This document shows positions 21,131 to 33,118 of a stretch of DNA of 64,000 bases, piece after piece (within the stretch, counting starts at the first letter, position 1; each line of letters begins with the position of its first letter). Position numbers and translations under genes: made by a program. Origin of the DNA: Nemophila menziesii (taxonomy: Eukaryota; Streptophyta; Magnoliopsida; Boraginales; Hydrophyllaceae); assembly GCA_029959085.1 (NCBI GenBank), contig JARWIR010000008.1, positions 17,532,001 to 17,596,000 of the forward strand, given 5' to 3'. The notes beneath the pieces are model-generated. The model saw only the letters and a list, made by a program, of their open reading frames with translations. It had not been told where the DNA came from and did not search any database.

Positions 21131-22226
21131 GCGATTATAAGCTACTTTCGGATGTTGAAGTGGTTTACCCAATTTGCTGCGTGGTTAGTCAAGCCCGTCG
21201 AGATTATGGACGAATACCACGTGTCTATTACCTAGGTCTGTAATTCAACCCCCTCTCAAGGTGATTACCGCCACTAGTGAATAGACCAATTACAGTTGCC
21301 TATTTCTAATTCGCGCCTTAATTAAAAATAGTAAACAAGCTCACGATAATAGTCAATACAAAACATGCAACTTAAATTAAACTAAAATAATCCAAATTCG
21401 GAAAAAACATCAAATTGTATAAACTAGGGCTTAAACCATGTTGCGATTCTCAAGCACTAAATGTTTAGCTCATATTCAAAGTAAAAACAATAAATAAATT
21501 AGAGACATACATGTTTCCTATAATATAAATAAGATAAAGAACTTAATTAAAGGAATTGATTGAGTTGTTGTTTTAGAAGGATGATTTCTCCAGCTCTAAC
21601 TCTTTTTCTGCCTTTTTGCTCTCTTCTGGCTTTTTGGAAAATATAAAGCATACTAAGAAATGAGGTCTAAATGGATTTTTATACTGAGTAAAATTAGATT
21701 GGGCCTTTATCTTATTTAATAAAATGTTTAAAGGCCCAAGTCCAATTAGTAGTTGTTATACACACTCCAGTAAAACAGTCGTAACTTTTGTGTCTTAAGT
21801 ACAAATCACCTAATTTCAGTTCTCAATTCGAAACTTAGAGGTGCACCTTTTTCATTTGAACCACCAGACCTGGATTAGCACCGTTTGGGCTCGAAATCAG
21901 CTAGAAGTGACAACTTTCCAGATTCTTATGCTCCTCTTCAATTCTTTGAGTGGTACCTTTTGCTCTTTTGACCTCTCCTTTTCATCTAAGACTTTAAAAT
22001 TCACTTCTATTCCTCGTCTTGGTTCTCCTAGTATCCATGTACCTAAGAACTTCATGCTAAAACAAATGAATTAACGCAAAAAAACTCTAAAAACACAAAT
22101 AATATAATTTCAAGGAGAGAAAGTGCAATATGACAAAATAAGCTTAAAAGTCTATCTAATAAGTCCAATTTCTACCTAAAATGATATCTCCTAAGGCATA
22201 TATTTATCACAAAAAGGGAGACATCA
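21131..22226 (-). repeat. 3' LTR of element C, right part
   Basis: Continues the LTR interrupted at 1527 and ends at the conserved GGGAGACATCA. A 45-nt terminal palindrome lies at 22182-22226. It is followed by the PPT of C (22227-22242), so this is a 3' LTR of a minus-strand element. Confidence 0.8.
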
Positions 22227-22263
22227 AGACCCCCAACTCAAACCTTCGTCATCCCGACAAAGT
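22227..22263 (-). promoter_or_regulatory. Polypurine tract and adjoining hairpin, element C
   Basis: The PPT TTTGAGTTGGGGGTCT (22227-22242) is preceded in element sense by CTTTGTC-GGGAT-GACGAAG (22245-22263). The stem sequence differs from A/B/H but still pairs with one G-U. Confidence 0.6.
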
Positions 22264-23649
22264 AAAACAAAATAGAGGTCTTAGGTGAGACGCAAAATGC
22301 AGAGTCTAGTGAATGCTACCCAAAGCGCAAATTAAAATAAATCTCATATAGTATAGCCTAAGAACTAATGCAACACATACACTTAGCATGCAAAATAAAA
22401 CATAAATAACATTAATCCAAAATTAAATTCACAATGCTATAAGATTACACCTTATAATTAGCCCGTGATGGTGGCTATAGGATGTTTATTGATTATTACT
22501 TGCTTTGAACTATCCACTTAGTTTACTCCCTATTAGCTGAATTGTCAATTCATTATATACCTAGGAATCACGAGGTCTTTACGGTTTTAGCGTAGACTTA
22601 GGGACGGTATGGTATGTATATTTTGTAATTTTGAAGTGAGCTTTTGGCTCTCTCCTCACTTACCATCAACAAACTGACCAAGAGCTTGCGTTTACACTCG
22701 AATATGTTCTCACTCAACCCAGTTGACACACTAATTCAGCGTCCCTAAAATTATCCCAATAAGCACTAAAGATGAATTCCAAACCTTCCACTTTGTCGGT
22801 TACTTTATTTTCATTTTTTTGTAAGATACCCTGCCTATCATTTTGATGTGAATGGTCATGTCTCCTATAAAAAAAATTCTCGTTTTTTTAAAGACCCCTT
22901 CAAAGGGTTACAAATAATATATCATCAAAAATTGCGCATAAAATACAAACGCATAAAAATTCCCTCCTAGTGAAATTTCCCATAACGAAACCCACCACCC
23001 CAAACTCAAGCTCAAGACAGGAAGTCTCAGGATAGTGATACAAGTGCGGGTCATATGGAAAGTCATATAAACTAAGGGGATATGACTTAGATCGTGGAGA
23101 CAAAATAAAGGTTTAAAGGCTAAATATGGGGCTAAGAAGGATATAATTAATCATGGGTTAGAAAGCTAAAAGGTTTCAAATGGATATCAAAGATCTGCCT
23201 CTATATTTTCCTAGTTACATAGCTTACCTCTAATTCATAACTAAGTGAGTTCTCTACTCATTTAGATCTCACGTTCTACACATCACTCATTTTCCCTAAG
23301 TACAAGCTTACTTCTTTTGCATTGTTTGTTGATTTTTCCTATCAATCATCTAATGTTTGCATGCATTCCAGGTGCGTTTTACATTGACTCTAAGGTCTAC
23401 TATTTTCTATCATAAATTTACAAAAATTATGCTTAATGGGGACATATAAAATACTCTACGGTCAACACATTCCTTAATTAATTTTATTGAAAGCAGTAAA
23501 ACAAATGACACATAAAATTGGGAATAAGGACAACGAGTACCCCACCGTAAACTAAAAAATGAGTGGTGTCCCTATGACTCGAAAAGACTCAAATAAAGCA
23601 AATAAAATAATATACACTATTTAATGAGGAAAGGATATGGAAACATATC
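22264..23649 (-). other. 3' untranslated region of element C
   Basis: Diverged from A and B but retains the shared short blocks: 'gagcttttggctctctcctcact' near 22640, 'aaagggttac' near 22903, the purine stretch 'accaccccaaactcaagctc' near 22990, and a decayed GGGA hairpin near 23563. No ORF is supported. Confidence 0.55.
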
Positions 23650-24795
23650 CCAACCCGCACTAGATTACGTGTAGTATCAGTCGAGGTTGTGAATTCTTCT
23701 TCATCAAGCAGTATAGATCATTAATTGTTGAGCTCATCTTGTACAAAGTTTCCTTCATCACCTCAACCCTTCTGTCATATATTCACAAGTATTCACCATC
23801 CCTTCATGCTTCTCTTCCAAACCTCTCAATCTCTTGATTACATCATTATCTTTGGCAGTTTTCTTCTTTCGTGGTGGAGGTCTTTCTCCATTATCTTTGG
23901 CAGTTTTCTTCTTTCATGGTAGAGGTCTTTCTCCATTATCTTTTACAAAGGGCTAAATTAACTCTATACCCAATTGTTATCGTAGGAATGTTCTCTCCTA
24001 ATTCAAGTGGTTCATACTCCTTTTTTCCACGTGGAACTTTTGCTTTCAAACATATCAAAGTAATTGAACACGGGAACTTGATGTTGCGTTTAACAATAGG
24101 AGATTTTGTGTAAACCATTATGGTCATAGATTACGCGAGCTACATCGATTTCTTTCTTCTCAAGTATGCATTTAATGAAGATGAGTTATTCACGTGTTAC
24201 CTCAAAAATATGGGCATTTCCAAATAAGGTGGGAATAATGAAATGGGACCATTCTCTCGCGCTTGGTAGCAATTGGTTACTAAGTACCTGACCTCGATAT
24301 CTCTGGCCTGCGGGAATGGGTTTAACCCCGTGAATCAAAACCTGTTTGTAAAAGGAAAACCAATGGAAGGCCAGATCATTAAATTACTCATGGTATTGGC
24401 ACACACCCTTCAACTTTGGTAATTTAAATAACTCACGAGTGCACCCAATTGATAAAGGAACAATCTTCTTACAGACTTCAATCGAATTACCTTCCGCAAA
24501 AACTAACTCTTCATAAAAATCACGAACTAAGGCTGGAGTGTAAAACAACTCTCTCTTCCTCAACTCTTTCCATCCAAACTCGTCACAAGCCACTACGTAA
24601 TCTTTGAATTCACCGTCCATTATGTCCTCCAGAGATCCCTTTTCAACACCAAAAGTCAAACCAACAAATCGTTCACAAACTTGTTCTTTCCAACTAATAA
24701 ATGACCTCCTAGGTTTTTACGTCCATCATCTTTATTCTTACAAAACGTTGTTCACTAACTGGTTCACTAACAATGGGTTCTTCAACTTCTTTTTC
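23650..24795 (-). pseudogene. Third ORF of element C, degraded
   Basis: The best part is 24384-24659 (TFGVEKGSLEDI, FGWKELRKRELFYTPALVRDFYEEL), matching the D protein (FGVEKGLPKGI, FGWKELRERKVEYIPNLVRDFYEGL). Further pieces upstream (Trp-Lys-Glu-Gln equivalent near 24690) and downstream (near 23990-24130) match D in other frames. A 45-bp direct duplication at 23845-23934 repeats an EKDLHHERRKLPKI-like segment. The similarity stops near 24795, so the N-terminus and everything 5' of it is missing. Confidence 0.7.
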
Positions 24796-25553
24796 TTATA
24801 AAGTAAAGGGGTATTGATGAGGGTAAGATAGATATCAATACTGCGGGAATTATAAAGGAAGTGGTAAATCAAAGACAAAGATGAGAAAAAAATATAAAGT
24901 TTTCTATTCAGAGTTATAGTTGCACAAAAATATAGATTTATGATAAACAGAAATACCAACTTTACAACAGGGTAATAAATCTCCACATACTAAGACTGAA
25001 GGACAAAAAACTAAACTAGATATAAATTGCATCTACATATTTTCAGATGAACGGTCCCTAAAATTGGCTAGATCCTGATATATCTGGTTATTTTCAAATA
25101 TCCACTCCCAAGAGCAACTCCACCCCCAAAACATGTGAAAAATAAAGGACATAAAAGCTTATCGTAGGCATTCAATGGTCGAGCATTTTAGATAAATGAA
25201 AAGAGAGTAGATGAAGAAAATAAACCAATTATACATCATAGGAAAAAGTTCCAAAATCAAGTAGAGGAAAAAATAGACAAATCACAAAACATCAACACCC
25301 TCAGAAACCTCAACAAATCGAACCTCACCTTTGGTAAGAAGCCTCTTTTCCGTCCCTACCTCTTTCAAATCACATACAATTATCAGATAAGAAAGAGAAA
25401 TCTAACCTAGAAGAAAGTGGGGTCTTCGGGAGTGGAGGTGTTGGGATTGGAAAAGAGATCATATCAGTATATACAACAAAATAAGGATATTCCATTCAAA
25501 TATAATCCATGCAGGCTAGATGCCCCTTGCATGAATTTTTGTTACAAGAAAGG
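24796..25553. other. Unassigned AT-rich stretch between elements C and D
   Basis: No ORF, LTR ends, terminal inverted repeats or similarity to other parts of the window were recognised. It may be the DNA into which D inserted, or the decayed end of another element. Confidence 0.4.
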
Positions 25554-27117
25554 TGGTGGTCCTTTGTATGTTCTAAAATAAAATGCAAATAAGGATAAGA
25601 GAACCACAACTGCAAGTGTACAGTTGTCCCAAGTAATATATGTAATAAACAGATTCGTTCTCAGGGACGGATTGGTTGACTCTAATGCTTATCGAATAGT
25701 GATTAATTGCACGTGAAAGCAAGTAAATGATTTTTAGAATGTTTGTTTTGGTTTTCTATGACTAAGGCAATAAATTAAAAGACTAAATTAATGCAAAGAT
25801 TAAACTAGACGCGATAAAATAAAGTAGTTTACGCAAGGTATGAAAGGCAGTACTTGAGAGACGCAAGGATTTCACCTAATTATCATTTATTTCATGTCAT
25901 ATTTAAGGGACAAATTGGTAAATATGTATTGGTCGGGATTCAGAATTCTCCTTACCCCCGTCAGGGTGGACTAAGGAGCTACTCTTAGGTGCTACGAACC
26001 CCGTCATGGTGATTATAGTCCACCTTCAAGTGATTAAGTCTATTTATACCCAATTGACCATAGGATTAATTAAACCCGTCAAAGTCTATAATTTCTATCC
26101 TACATTCATTAATTAGGTCCATACCTAGACCCACCGTCAAGGTGATCCATTCGCCACTAAGTGGAATAGCCTAAGTATTAAGTCCTATTATTGGTTAATT
26201 ACGTCAATGATAGTAGATAAAAGCAAATTAATGAAAAATACAATTTACCCAATTTGATTTCAATTATAATAATCCCAAATCCAAACACATGAAACGAAAT
26301 CAAATTGGGATTAACCCATTATGCGTTCTCAAGCACTATTTAAGTTTACCTCATACTAATTAAAAATAAGAAAACTATATAAATAAATAAGTTCATCATG
26401 TTTTACAGAATAAAAAAAAGGAACCTAATTACGGAGTTGAATTGGCTAAGAATTGGAGATATAGACAGTCTCCAGCTCTTGCTTCTCCTCTGATGTTCTA
26501 ACTCTTAAGCGTATGTCTTGTGTATGAATAGTCTGTAAAAATAAGAGTCTAAAGCCTATTTATAATGTGAAATTCGGACTAGGGATTTTTTTAAAGATTA
26601 AATGAAAATTAGAAAAGCCCAAGTCCATTAATGTAGCCCAAATCCCGTAACAGCTGCACCACCTTCACTAAATGAGCTCTGACCGGATCGTTTCAGCTCA
26701 GATTGACCCCATTCTAGTTGCTAAATTTCCGTAACGCAATGGGGAACAAATTCTCTTCACAAGTCAGAGGCTAAATCCACTCTTAGATGGCTCGAAATCA
26801 GCAATCTTTATCAACTTTCCAGATTTGCAGCTTGAAAATTATCAATTCTTTCGGGATATTTCTTCTTGCTTTGACTTCATTACACGATATTTTACTTTAT
26901 TCTTTAGTTCCTCTCCTAGCTAGTATTCAAAACCTACAACTTTTCACTCAAAACAAACCATATTACGCGCAAAAGTTTAATAAATAAAAAATACTAGAAT
27001 TAAAAGAGGAAAATCGATTTATTGCATATTAACACCAAAAGTCTATCTAAGTAGTCGAATAAACACCAAAAATGATGTCTCCCAAGGGCATAAAAGTAGA
27101 ACATTTAGGGAGACATC
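25554..27117 (-). repeat. 3' LTR of element D
   Basis: About 1.56 kb. The right end is clear (GGGAGACATCA followed by PPT); the left end is placed at a degenerate TGGTGGTCC. The TATA-like box on - is at 26557-26564. The terminal 46-nt palindrome at 27072-27117 has an 11-bp perfect stem (TGATGTCTCCC/GGGAGACATCA). Confidence 0.8.
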
Positions 27118-27133
27118 AAGACCCCCAACTCAA
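27118..27133 (-). promoter_or_regulatory. Polypurine tract of element D
   Basis: TTTGAGTTGGGGGTCT in element sense next to the LTR, identical to A, B, C, E and H. Confidence 0.8.
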
Positions 27134-28499
27134 ACCTTTGTCGTCCCGATAGAGCAAAATTAAAAACAAGGGGAATGAAGTAGATGCAAGAGAAAATAGA
27201 AGCTAGTAAATACACCCTAAAGCAATTCTTAAAATAAATCTCATATAGCAAACATTAAGAACTAACATACAGATAGACTAATCATGCAACATCAAACACA
27301 AATAACTTCAATCATAAAATTAACTTTGCAATGCTAGAAGGTTACACTTGTACTTATCTCAATATGATGGCTATAGGTTGTTCCTCGATCCTTACTCGCT
27401 TTGAACGCTCCACTTAGTATACTCCCTATTAACTTACCATGTACCTAGGAATCAAGAGGACGTTATGGTTTTAGAGTAGGCTTAGGGACGGTGTGGTATG
27501 TATATTTGGTAAATTTGAAGTGAGCTTTTGGCTCTCTCCTCACTTACCATCAATAACTGTCCACGAGCTTGAGTTTACACTCATATAATGTTCTCACTCA
27601 ACCTATTTGACGTGCTAATGTAGCGTCCCTATGTCAACCCAATATGTTCAAGATGATTTTTCAAAATATTCCACTTTGCCGGTTATTTTATTCTTTCTTT
27701 CTTTTTATTTTCTTTTTCATTTCTTTTCTCTTTTTTTTTGTTCATTCCAATCGCGGCAAAGGGTTACAAATAATAATATCATCTGAATTTTTGTGCCTCA
27801 ATATAAACACATATAATCCACTCCTAATGTAATTTCCCAAATGTGGACCCTCCACCCCAAACTCAAGCTCGAGACAGGTCTCAGGATTGTGATTCAAGTG
27901 CGGGTCATTTGGGCATGCCTATTAATCTAAGGGATAATGGGCTTATATCGTGGGTACAAAAGAAAAAGCTTAAGACTCAAAATTGGGCTAAGACGGATAT
28001 AATTAATACAAGGGATAGAATGCTAAAAGGCTTCAAATGGTTTAACAAAGAACTGCCCCTATCATTTTCCTAGTTACATGGTTTGTCTCTAGTTCATATC
28101 TAAGTGGGTTCTCTACTAATTTAGATCTCACGTTGTACAAACCAAACATTTTCCTTAAGTACAAACTTACTTCTTTTGCATTGTTTATTAATTTTTCCTA
28201 TTCATTATCTATGTTTGCATGCAATTAAAGCGCGTTTTATGTTATTCCCTAAAGTCCACTATTTACTATCATAGATTCATCAAAAGTATGCTTAAAAGGG
28301 ACATTTAAAAACTTCTACAGTCAAACGCAACTCCTAATTATTTTATTGAAAGCATTTAAAAACAAATAACACATAAAAACTGGGATGAGGCAACGAACCC
28401 CACCCCAAACTCAAAAATGAGTCGTGTCCCCACGACTCGAAAAGACGCAAAGCAATTAAACTAATCTACACTAAACGCAAAAGGGATAGAAAACGTATC
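27134..28499 (-). other. 3' untranslated region of element D
   Basis: Non-coding. Shared blocks are present near 27520 ('gagcttttggctctctcctcact'), 27755 ('cggcaaagggttac') and 27857 ('accccaaactcaagctc'). A perfect hairpin GAGTCGTG-GGGA-CACGACTC lies at 28419-28438, followed in element sense by a purine-rich PPT-like stretch. Confidence 0.65.
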
Positions 28500-29810
28500 T
28501 TAACCAGCGCGTGGCTGGTCATCAGTGTTGCGTCCATGGACTTTATCCTTTGTAAGTAAACCATAGGTGGTGTGTTGAATGGTGCTCACCCCAAGTAACA
28601 TGTTTCGGATAAGGTCCATCTCTTTTGTAGCGTTCCCTAAAGTAGCAATCATCTTCACTTGATTCTCTTCCAACACTTTAATTTTCGATTCCAACTCGTT
28701 ATCGGTTTGTACCTTCTTCTTTGGCGCAGGAGCTCTAGGAGTCCTTACAGCTTGTGTGGCTTCGTCATGGGCATTCTGAATCGAGACTAAAGATATCTGT
28801 TCCCCAACTACGGAAGGTTCAACTTCTTCACACCTACGCGGAATTTTATCGTCTAGACACAAGGTAGTGATGGTACAAGGAAATTTAAGATTCTGTTGAG
28901 TAGTAGGAGCTTTCTCGAATTCCATAATATTGTCATAAAGCACACGAGCCACATCCATATGTTTGTTCACAACAATACACTTGATGAATATAATATGTTC
29001 CTTTTTCAATTCCGAAGTGTGTGTTATACCAAAGAAGGTAGGGACTATGAAACGGGACCAAACCTTAGCACAAGGCAACAAATTGCTTATATAAATCTGT
29101 CCATGATAACGCTCTCCTGCTGGAATTGGGCGGGTCCCAAGAATAAGTACTTTTCCCCAAAGAGATTCGAAATCGAATGAGGGATCGGTGAGGGTTTCTT
29201 TGAAAGGACAAGGGCCAGTGAAGTTGGACAATTTCAATGATTGTCGAATAAGCTCAGCAGAGAGAGGTATTACCTTTTTGCGTACAATAACTGCTTCTTT
29301 TGAAAAAGCTAGTCCCTCGTAAAAATCACGCACCAAGTTAGGAATATATTCAACTTTTCTTTCTCTCAACTCTTTCCACCCAAAATTGTCACAAGTAGTA
29401 GCATAATCCTTAAAATCACTATTCAAAATACCCTTTGGAAGACCCTTCTCAACACCAAATTTCAAGTAATTAATTCTGTCACGAACCTGATCATTCCAAG
29501 TCATAGCAACTCTCTTCGGCTTTTGAGCAAACATCTTTCTTCGTGTGGATCTTTGTTCTTGAACGGGTGCTTGCGGAGTTTCTTCTATAGATTCTTCCTC
29601 ACTTTCTGGTTCATCAATTAACGTACTTTTCTTAGGATTAGCCTTAATCGGATTCTCTTTCCTTTTCGGAGCAGCTGGGATTTCTTCAGTCTTGCGTTTG
29701 GAACGCGAATCAGGAATCTCAATTGCTTGTTCTGGTCTAGTACCAACAGTGATTCTATTTCTGGGAAAGTTCCTTCGATAAGTACACATGGAATCGGTTC
29801 TGTTAGTCAT
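28500..29810 (-). CDS. Third ORF of element D (putative plant transposon protein family)
   Basis: An intact 436-aa protein beginning at a true ATG with MTNRTDSM. It is homologous to the third ORF of A and B but strongly diverged. The N-terminal 100 residues are basic and Pro/Glu-rich (SKRKTEEIPAAPKRKEN). The central domain at about 105-330 carries FGWKELRERK, YIPNLVRDFYEGL, VWSRFIVPTFFG and DVARVLYDNIMEF. A coiled-coil-like segment follows near 370-400 (ELESKIKVLEENQVKM). There is no membrane span or signal peptide. It survives as an open frame although the neighbouring integrase is broken and the 5' half of the element is gone, so recent decay or selection on this ORF are both possible. The molecular function is unknown. 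Confidence 0.85.
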   Translation of the reverse strand: MTNRTDSMCTYRRNFPRNRITVGTRPEQAIEIPDSRSKRKTEEIPAAPKRKENPIKANPKKSTLIDEPESEEESIEETPQAPVQEQRSTRRKMFAQKPKRVAMTWNDQVRDRINYLKFGVEKGLPKGILNSDFKDYATTCDNFGWKELRERKVEYIPNLVRDFYEGLAFSKEAVIVRKKVIPLSAELIRQSLKLSNFTGPCPFKETLTDPSFDFESLWGKVLILGTRPIPAGERYHGQIYISNLLPCAKVWSRFIVPTFFGITHTSELKKEHIIFIKCIVVNKHMDVARVLYDNIMEFEKAPTTQQNLKFPCTITTLCLDDKIPRRCEEVEPSVVGEQISLVSIQNAHDEATQAVRTPRAPAPKKKVQTDNELESKIKVLEENQVKMIATLGNATKEMDLIRNMLLGVSTIQHTTYGLLTKDKVHGRNTDDQPRAG

Positions 29811-30194
29811 CTCTTTTCACCCCAAACTCAAAACTTCAAATAGTGAAAAGCTAAAGGAAAGCTTAGAACTTTGATGTTTTGAGGCTTAAAACTTGAAGAG
29901 TATGGTGGAATATGAGATGGGTAAAGGCTAATTGATGAGAATTAGGGAGGAATTGGGTTTAATTTGATTCTAGGAAGAAGGAAAATCTTAGAGAAAAGTG
30001 GGAATTTGATGGTGTTTTGGAGAGGATATCAGTTGATTATGTGTTTTTGTGAGGAAAGAGGGCTTGATTTGATGATTATAAAGTGTGTTGTTGATGATTT
30101 TTGGAGTAGGTGGAGGCTAGGATTCAGAATAAGAGGTTGGCTTGGGAAAGAAGCTAAAAAAGTAGGGTTTTAACCCTTAAAACCGCCTCTCGCA

Positions 30195-30570
30195 ACAACG
30201 GACCGGCTAGCCGGTCGCTGTGTCGTCGAAAAATAAATTACCAAAATTGATTTTTTTTACCTCAGACGCAAGACTTCTTGCGTCATACATGACGCACTAA
30301 CCAGAGAATCCAACATCGTGGGCCGGCAAGCCGGTCAGCTGGCCGGCATACCGGTCGCGTCTCGCTGGCGCAACCTCAGACGCAGCACGTTGCGTCATAC
30401 TCGACACACTAGTCAGAACTTTTCCTCTTCGCTGGCCGGCAAGCCGGTCAGCCACCGGCATGCCGGTGGTGTCTCGCTGGCACAAACCTGGACGCTACGT
30501 CATGCGTCAAACTAGATGCACTAGTCAGAGTTTGGGGGTCTTCAGCGCATTTGACCGGCTTGCCGGTGAG
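30195..30570 (-). repeat. CCGG-rich tandem-repeat spacer of element D
   Basis: About three copies of a unit near 115 bp. Each has a TTGCGTC/GACGCA inverted pair followed by CCGG-N4-CCGG cores. Cores are at 30203-30214, 30323-30334, 30343-30354, 30436-30447, 30455-30466 and 30555-30566, with centres CTAG, CAAG, CATA, CAAG, CATG and CTTG. The position, upstream of the third ORF, is the same as in A, B, E, F and H, but the unit sequence is different. Confidence 0.75.
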
Positions 30571-30802
30571 CGCAGTCTTCGAACTCAAATATTTTCGTAT
30601 TTTCATCTTTTCGACCCCAAACTCATGACCTTTTTACCCCTGAAATCATAAAAAACAACTACCATTCCTCATTTCTTAATAATAAACACTAAATTAACAA
30701 AATTTATCTAATATACACTACGAAAATTAAAAGAGTTAAACTAATATACAATAAATTGGCTTTTGTTTAACGTTGTTAAGCTCGACGGGTTACCTCACGC
30801 TT

Positions 30803-31388
30803 CTAAGGAGCTTCGAGGAGATACATGATCTCCCCGGGATGTGGTTCTTCCGAGCGATTGGTGTCTTCACCTCCATGGTATATCTTCAATCGATGCCCGT
30901 TCACCATGAAGGTACGGTTCTCGAGTGGATGTTCTATTTCTATCGCCCCATGAGGTGTAACCTTGGTCACAATATAAGGACCCGACCACTTCGACCTTAA
31001 TATACCCGGATAATTGCTGAACTTTGAGTTATACTTCAATACTTTCTGCCCCACTAAAAAGTTCTTTTCACGAATACGATTATCATGCCACCTCTTAGTG
31101 TTTTCTTTGTAAAGTTTAGCATTTTCATAAGCATGTAATCGTAATTCATCAAGTTCATTAAGTTTCATCATTCGATTCTGACCGGCTAAAGTAGGATCTA
31201 AGTTTAACTGCGCAATAGCCCAATATGCACCCATTTCAAGCTCAAGAGGTAAGTGACAAGCCTTACCATAAACCATACGATACGGGGATGCACCAACTGG
31301 AATTTCGAACGCCGTACGATAGGCCTATAATGCATCGTCTAACTTCATTGACCAATATTTTCTTGTAGGACCAACAGTCTTCTCTAAA
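30803..31388 (-). pseudogene. Integrase C-terminal fragment, element D
   Basis: Reading on -, similarity starts near 31388 with an EKTVGPTRKYWSMKLDDAL-like stretch. One in-frame stop falls at the position of a usual Trp (near 31326). The frame then continues with [46 protein letters not shown] and the GPF/Y segment WSGPYIVTKVTPHGAIEI, ending near KIYHGG and a short tail. The catalytic core with the DDE residues is missing because the element is cut here by the junction with E. This shows that D descends from a pol-bearing, autonomous-type element, and it is the reference for recognising the tail of the fusion ORFs in A, B and H. Confidence 0.85.
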
Positions 31389-31783
31389 ATATATTTTACA
31401 TAATTCACTCTTACATGTTTAGAACGGCAAAACTAGTGGGGATTACATGCTATTTACTCAAGCTAAACTTTCATACTATCTTCTTTTCTTTTCTTTTTTA
31501 ATTATTTTATGTCATTAATTTATTAGTGTAGTTTTCTTATTTAAAAACCAAATAAATATCTATCTATATCTTCTTTCTACTCGCGTATTATCTGTTCTAA
31601 CCCTCATATTTGCACTTGAATAGTTGCATAAGTTCTTCTTAACCTTCGTAGTCCCTGAGGAACGAATTCTACTTATTCATTAAAACTTGCATACGATCTG
31701 TATACTTGCAGAACCGTGCTCAGCTTAGGGTGTTTATTTGCCCTTATTTATTACATTATTTTATCACACCTTAGGCGACACCA
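31389..31783 (+). repeat. 5' LTR of element E, 3' part only
   Basis: Corresponds to 37635-38023 of the 3' LTR with small differences. The first about 1.1 kb of the LTR are missing. It ends GCGACACCA before a PBS-like site at 31790. Confidence 0.85.
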
Positions 31784-31789
31784 AGTTTT

Positions 31790-31807
31790 TGGCGCCTCTA
31801 CCGGGGA
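31790..31807 (+). promoter_or_regulatory. Primer binding site, element E (diverged)
   Basis: TGGCGCCTCTACCGGGGA, two substitutions from the PBS of A, B and H. Confidence 0.75.
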
Positions 31808-31971
31808 CTACATAGTTAGTCCTTGTGCAATTATCTAGTGCTTATATTTTAGTTAGTTCTATTTTACGCTTTTCTTTTTAGTTTTTGTTTTACAGATTTT
31901 TTTTCCAGGCAAGAGCAGATTTATTAGGAAAAGAAATTTTGTATTACTAGATCCTGCAGAAGCTAATAAAT

Positions 31972-33043
31972 TATGGAGAAGATAGCCCAGCAAATCGTTG
32001 AATTACACGAAGAAATAGCCAAAGAAATCTAGTACATACCTCACCTTCATGTCCTAGTTGTGGAGCAAGAGATCACTCGTGGGAATATTACATGAATAAT
32101 CCAGCTTCAATTTCCTTCATACCTTATCAAAGAAACCATTATTATGATGGTTATTATCAATCTCAAGGAAATTACGCTGATTATCAGCCCCCACAGAATT
32201 ATAATTGGGTGGAAATCAACAGACATATTATCAACCTCGACCACAATCTTATTATCCTCCACAACCTATCTATCAAGAAGCGCCAATTTATAATGAAGCT
32301 TATCAAGAACCACTTTCTAATTCAATGCAGCATCCTATACAAGAGCAACCTTCGAGTCTGAATTCAAGCATGGCTAAAATGATGAACTTAATGGAATAAA
32401 ATGAGCAAAGAAGCCAAAACTCATCCAAGATGCTTAAGAATCTTGAGCACACCATGTCACAAATGGTGAATAAACTTCAAATATTAGCAAAAAGGCAACT
32501 CCCAAGTGATGCTAGTGCTCCAGAAGACAGTGTTTGTCATGCATTGAATTAAGAAGTGTAAAACAATTACCTCCACCTAGAGTACAACCAGAACCAACCT
32601 TTATTCCTGAAAAAGTGGTTGAAGAAACAATTGAAAACAAGGTGGAAAAGGTAATTGAACAAACAAGTTTCCCAGAGAAGACACCAGAATAGAAAGAGAG
32701 CCCAGTGGTAACAAATACACGTCCTCCTCCACTATTCCCGTCACGTGTCAGAAATCAGAACAATGAAAAAGAATTCAAGAAGTTCCTTGACATGGTGAAC
32801 GAGTTGAAGATCAACATCCCGTTTGTAGAAGCTCTCACAAGAAGGTCAAAATATCGTAAGTTCATGAAGGACATTCTTTCTAACAAACGAAGTTTAGAAA
32901 CCGAAGAAATGAATGGATTGCCAGAGGAGTGTGATGCTACAAATGAAATAGAGTTACCACCAGATGAACCTCTACCCACGAATTCATGGATGACACCATC
33001 CATGATTATGAAGAATCGAGCTGAAAAGTTCGTGGGAATTTGA
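31972..33043 (+). pseudogene. Gag remnant of element E
   Basis: An ATG at 31972 starts a short frame (EKIAQQIVELHEEIAKE) that hits a stop. The capsid-like domain is deleted. Near 32047-32090 the zinc knuckle CPSCGARDHSWEYY remains, with its last cysteine changed to tyrosine. A Gln/Tyr-rich linker (32100-32400) follows in shifting frames. The segment 32705-33043 matches the pre-protease region of H (KINIPFVEALTRRSKYRKFMKDILSNK against KVPLLEAMEGRRNYDRFFMEALSNK). The protease and everything after it are deleted and the frame ends at 33041-33043. Confidence 0.75.
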
Positions 33044-33118
33044 GGCAAAAGGTGGAAATTTCGTCAATCGTAATCGAGGTAACACGTCAAACTTAATGAC
33101 GTTAAACAAAAGTGCTCT

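Noticed and set aside
30195..30570. CRISPR-like or satellite array in the CCGG spacer
   Set aside because: Only 1-3 imperfect units, no regular unique spacers, and the context is a plant retrotransposon.
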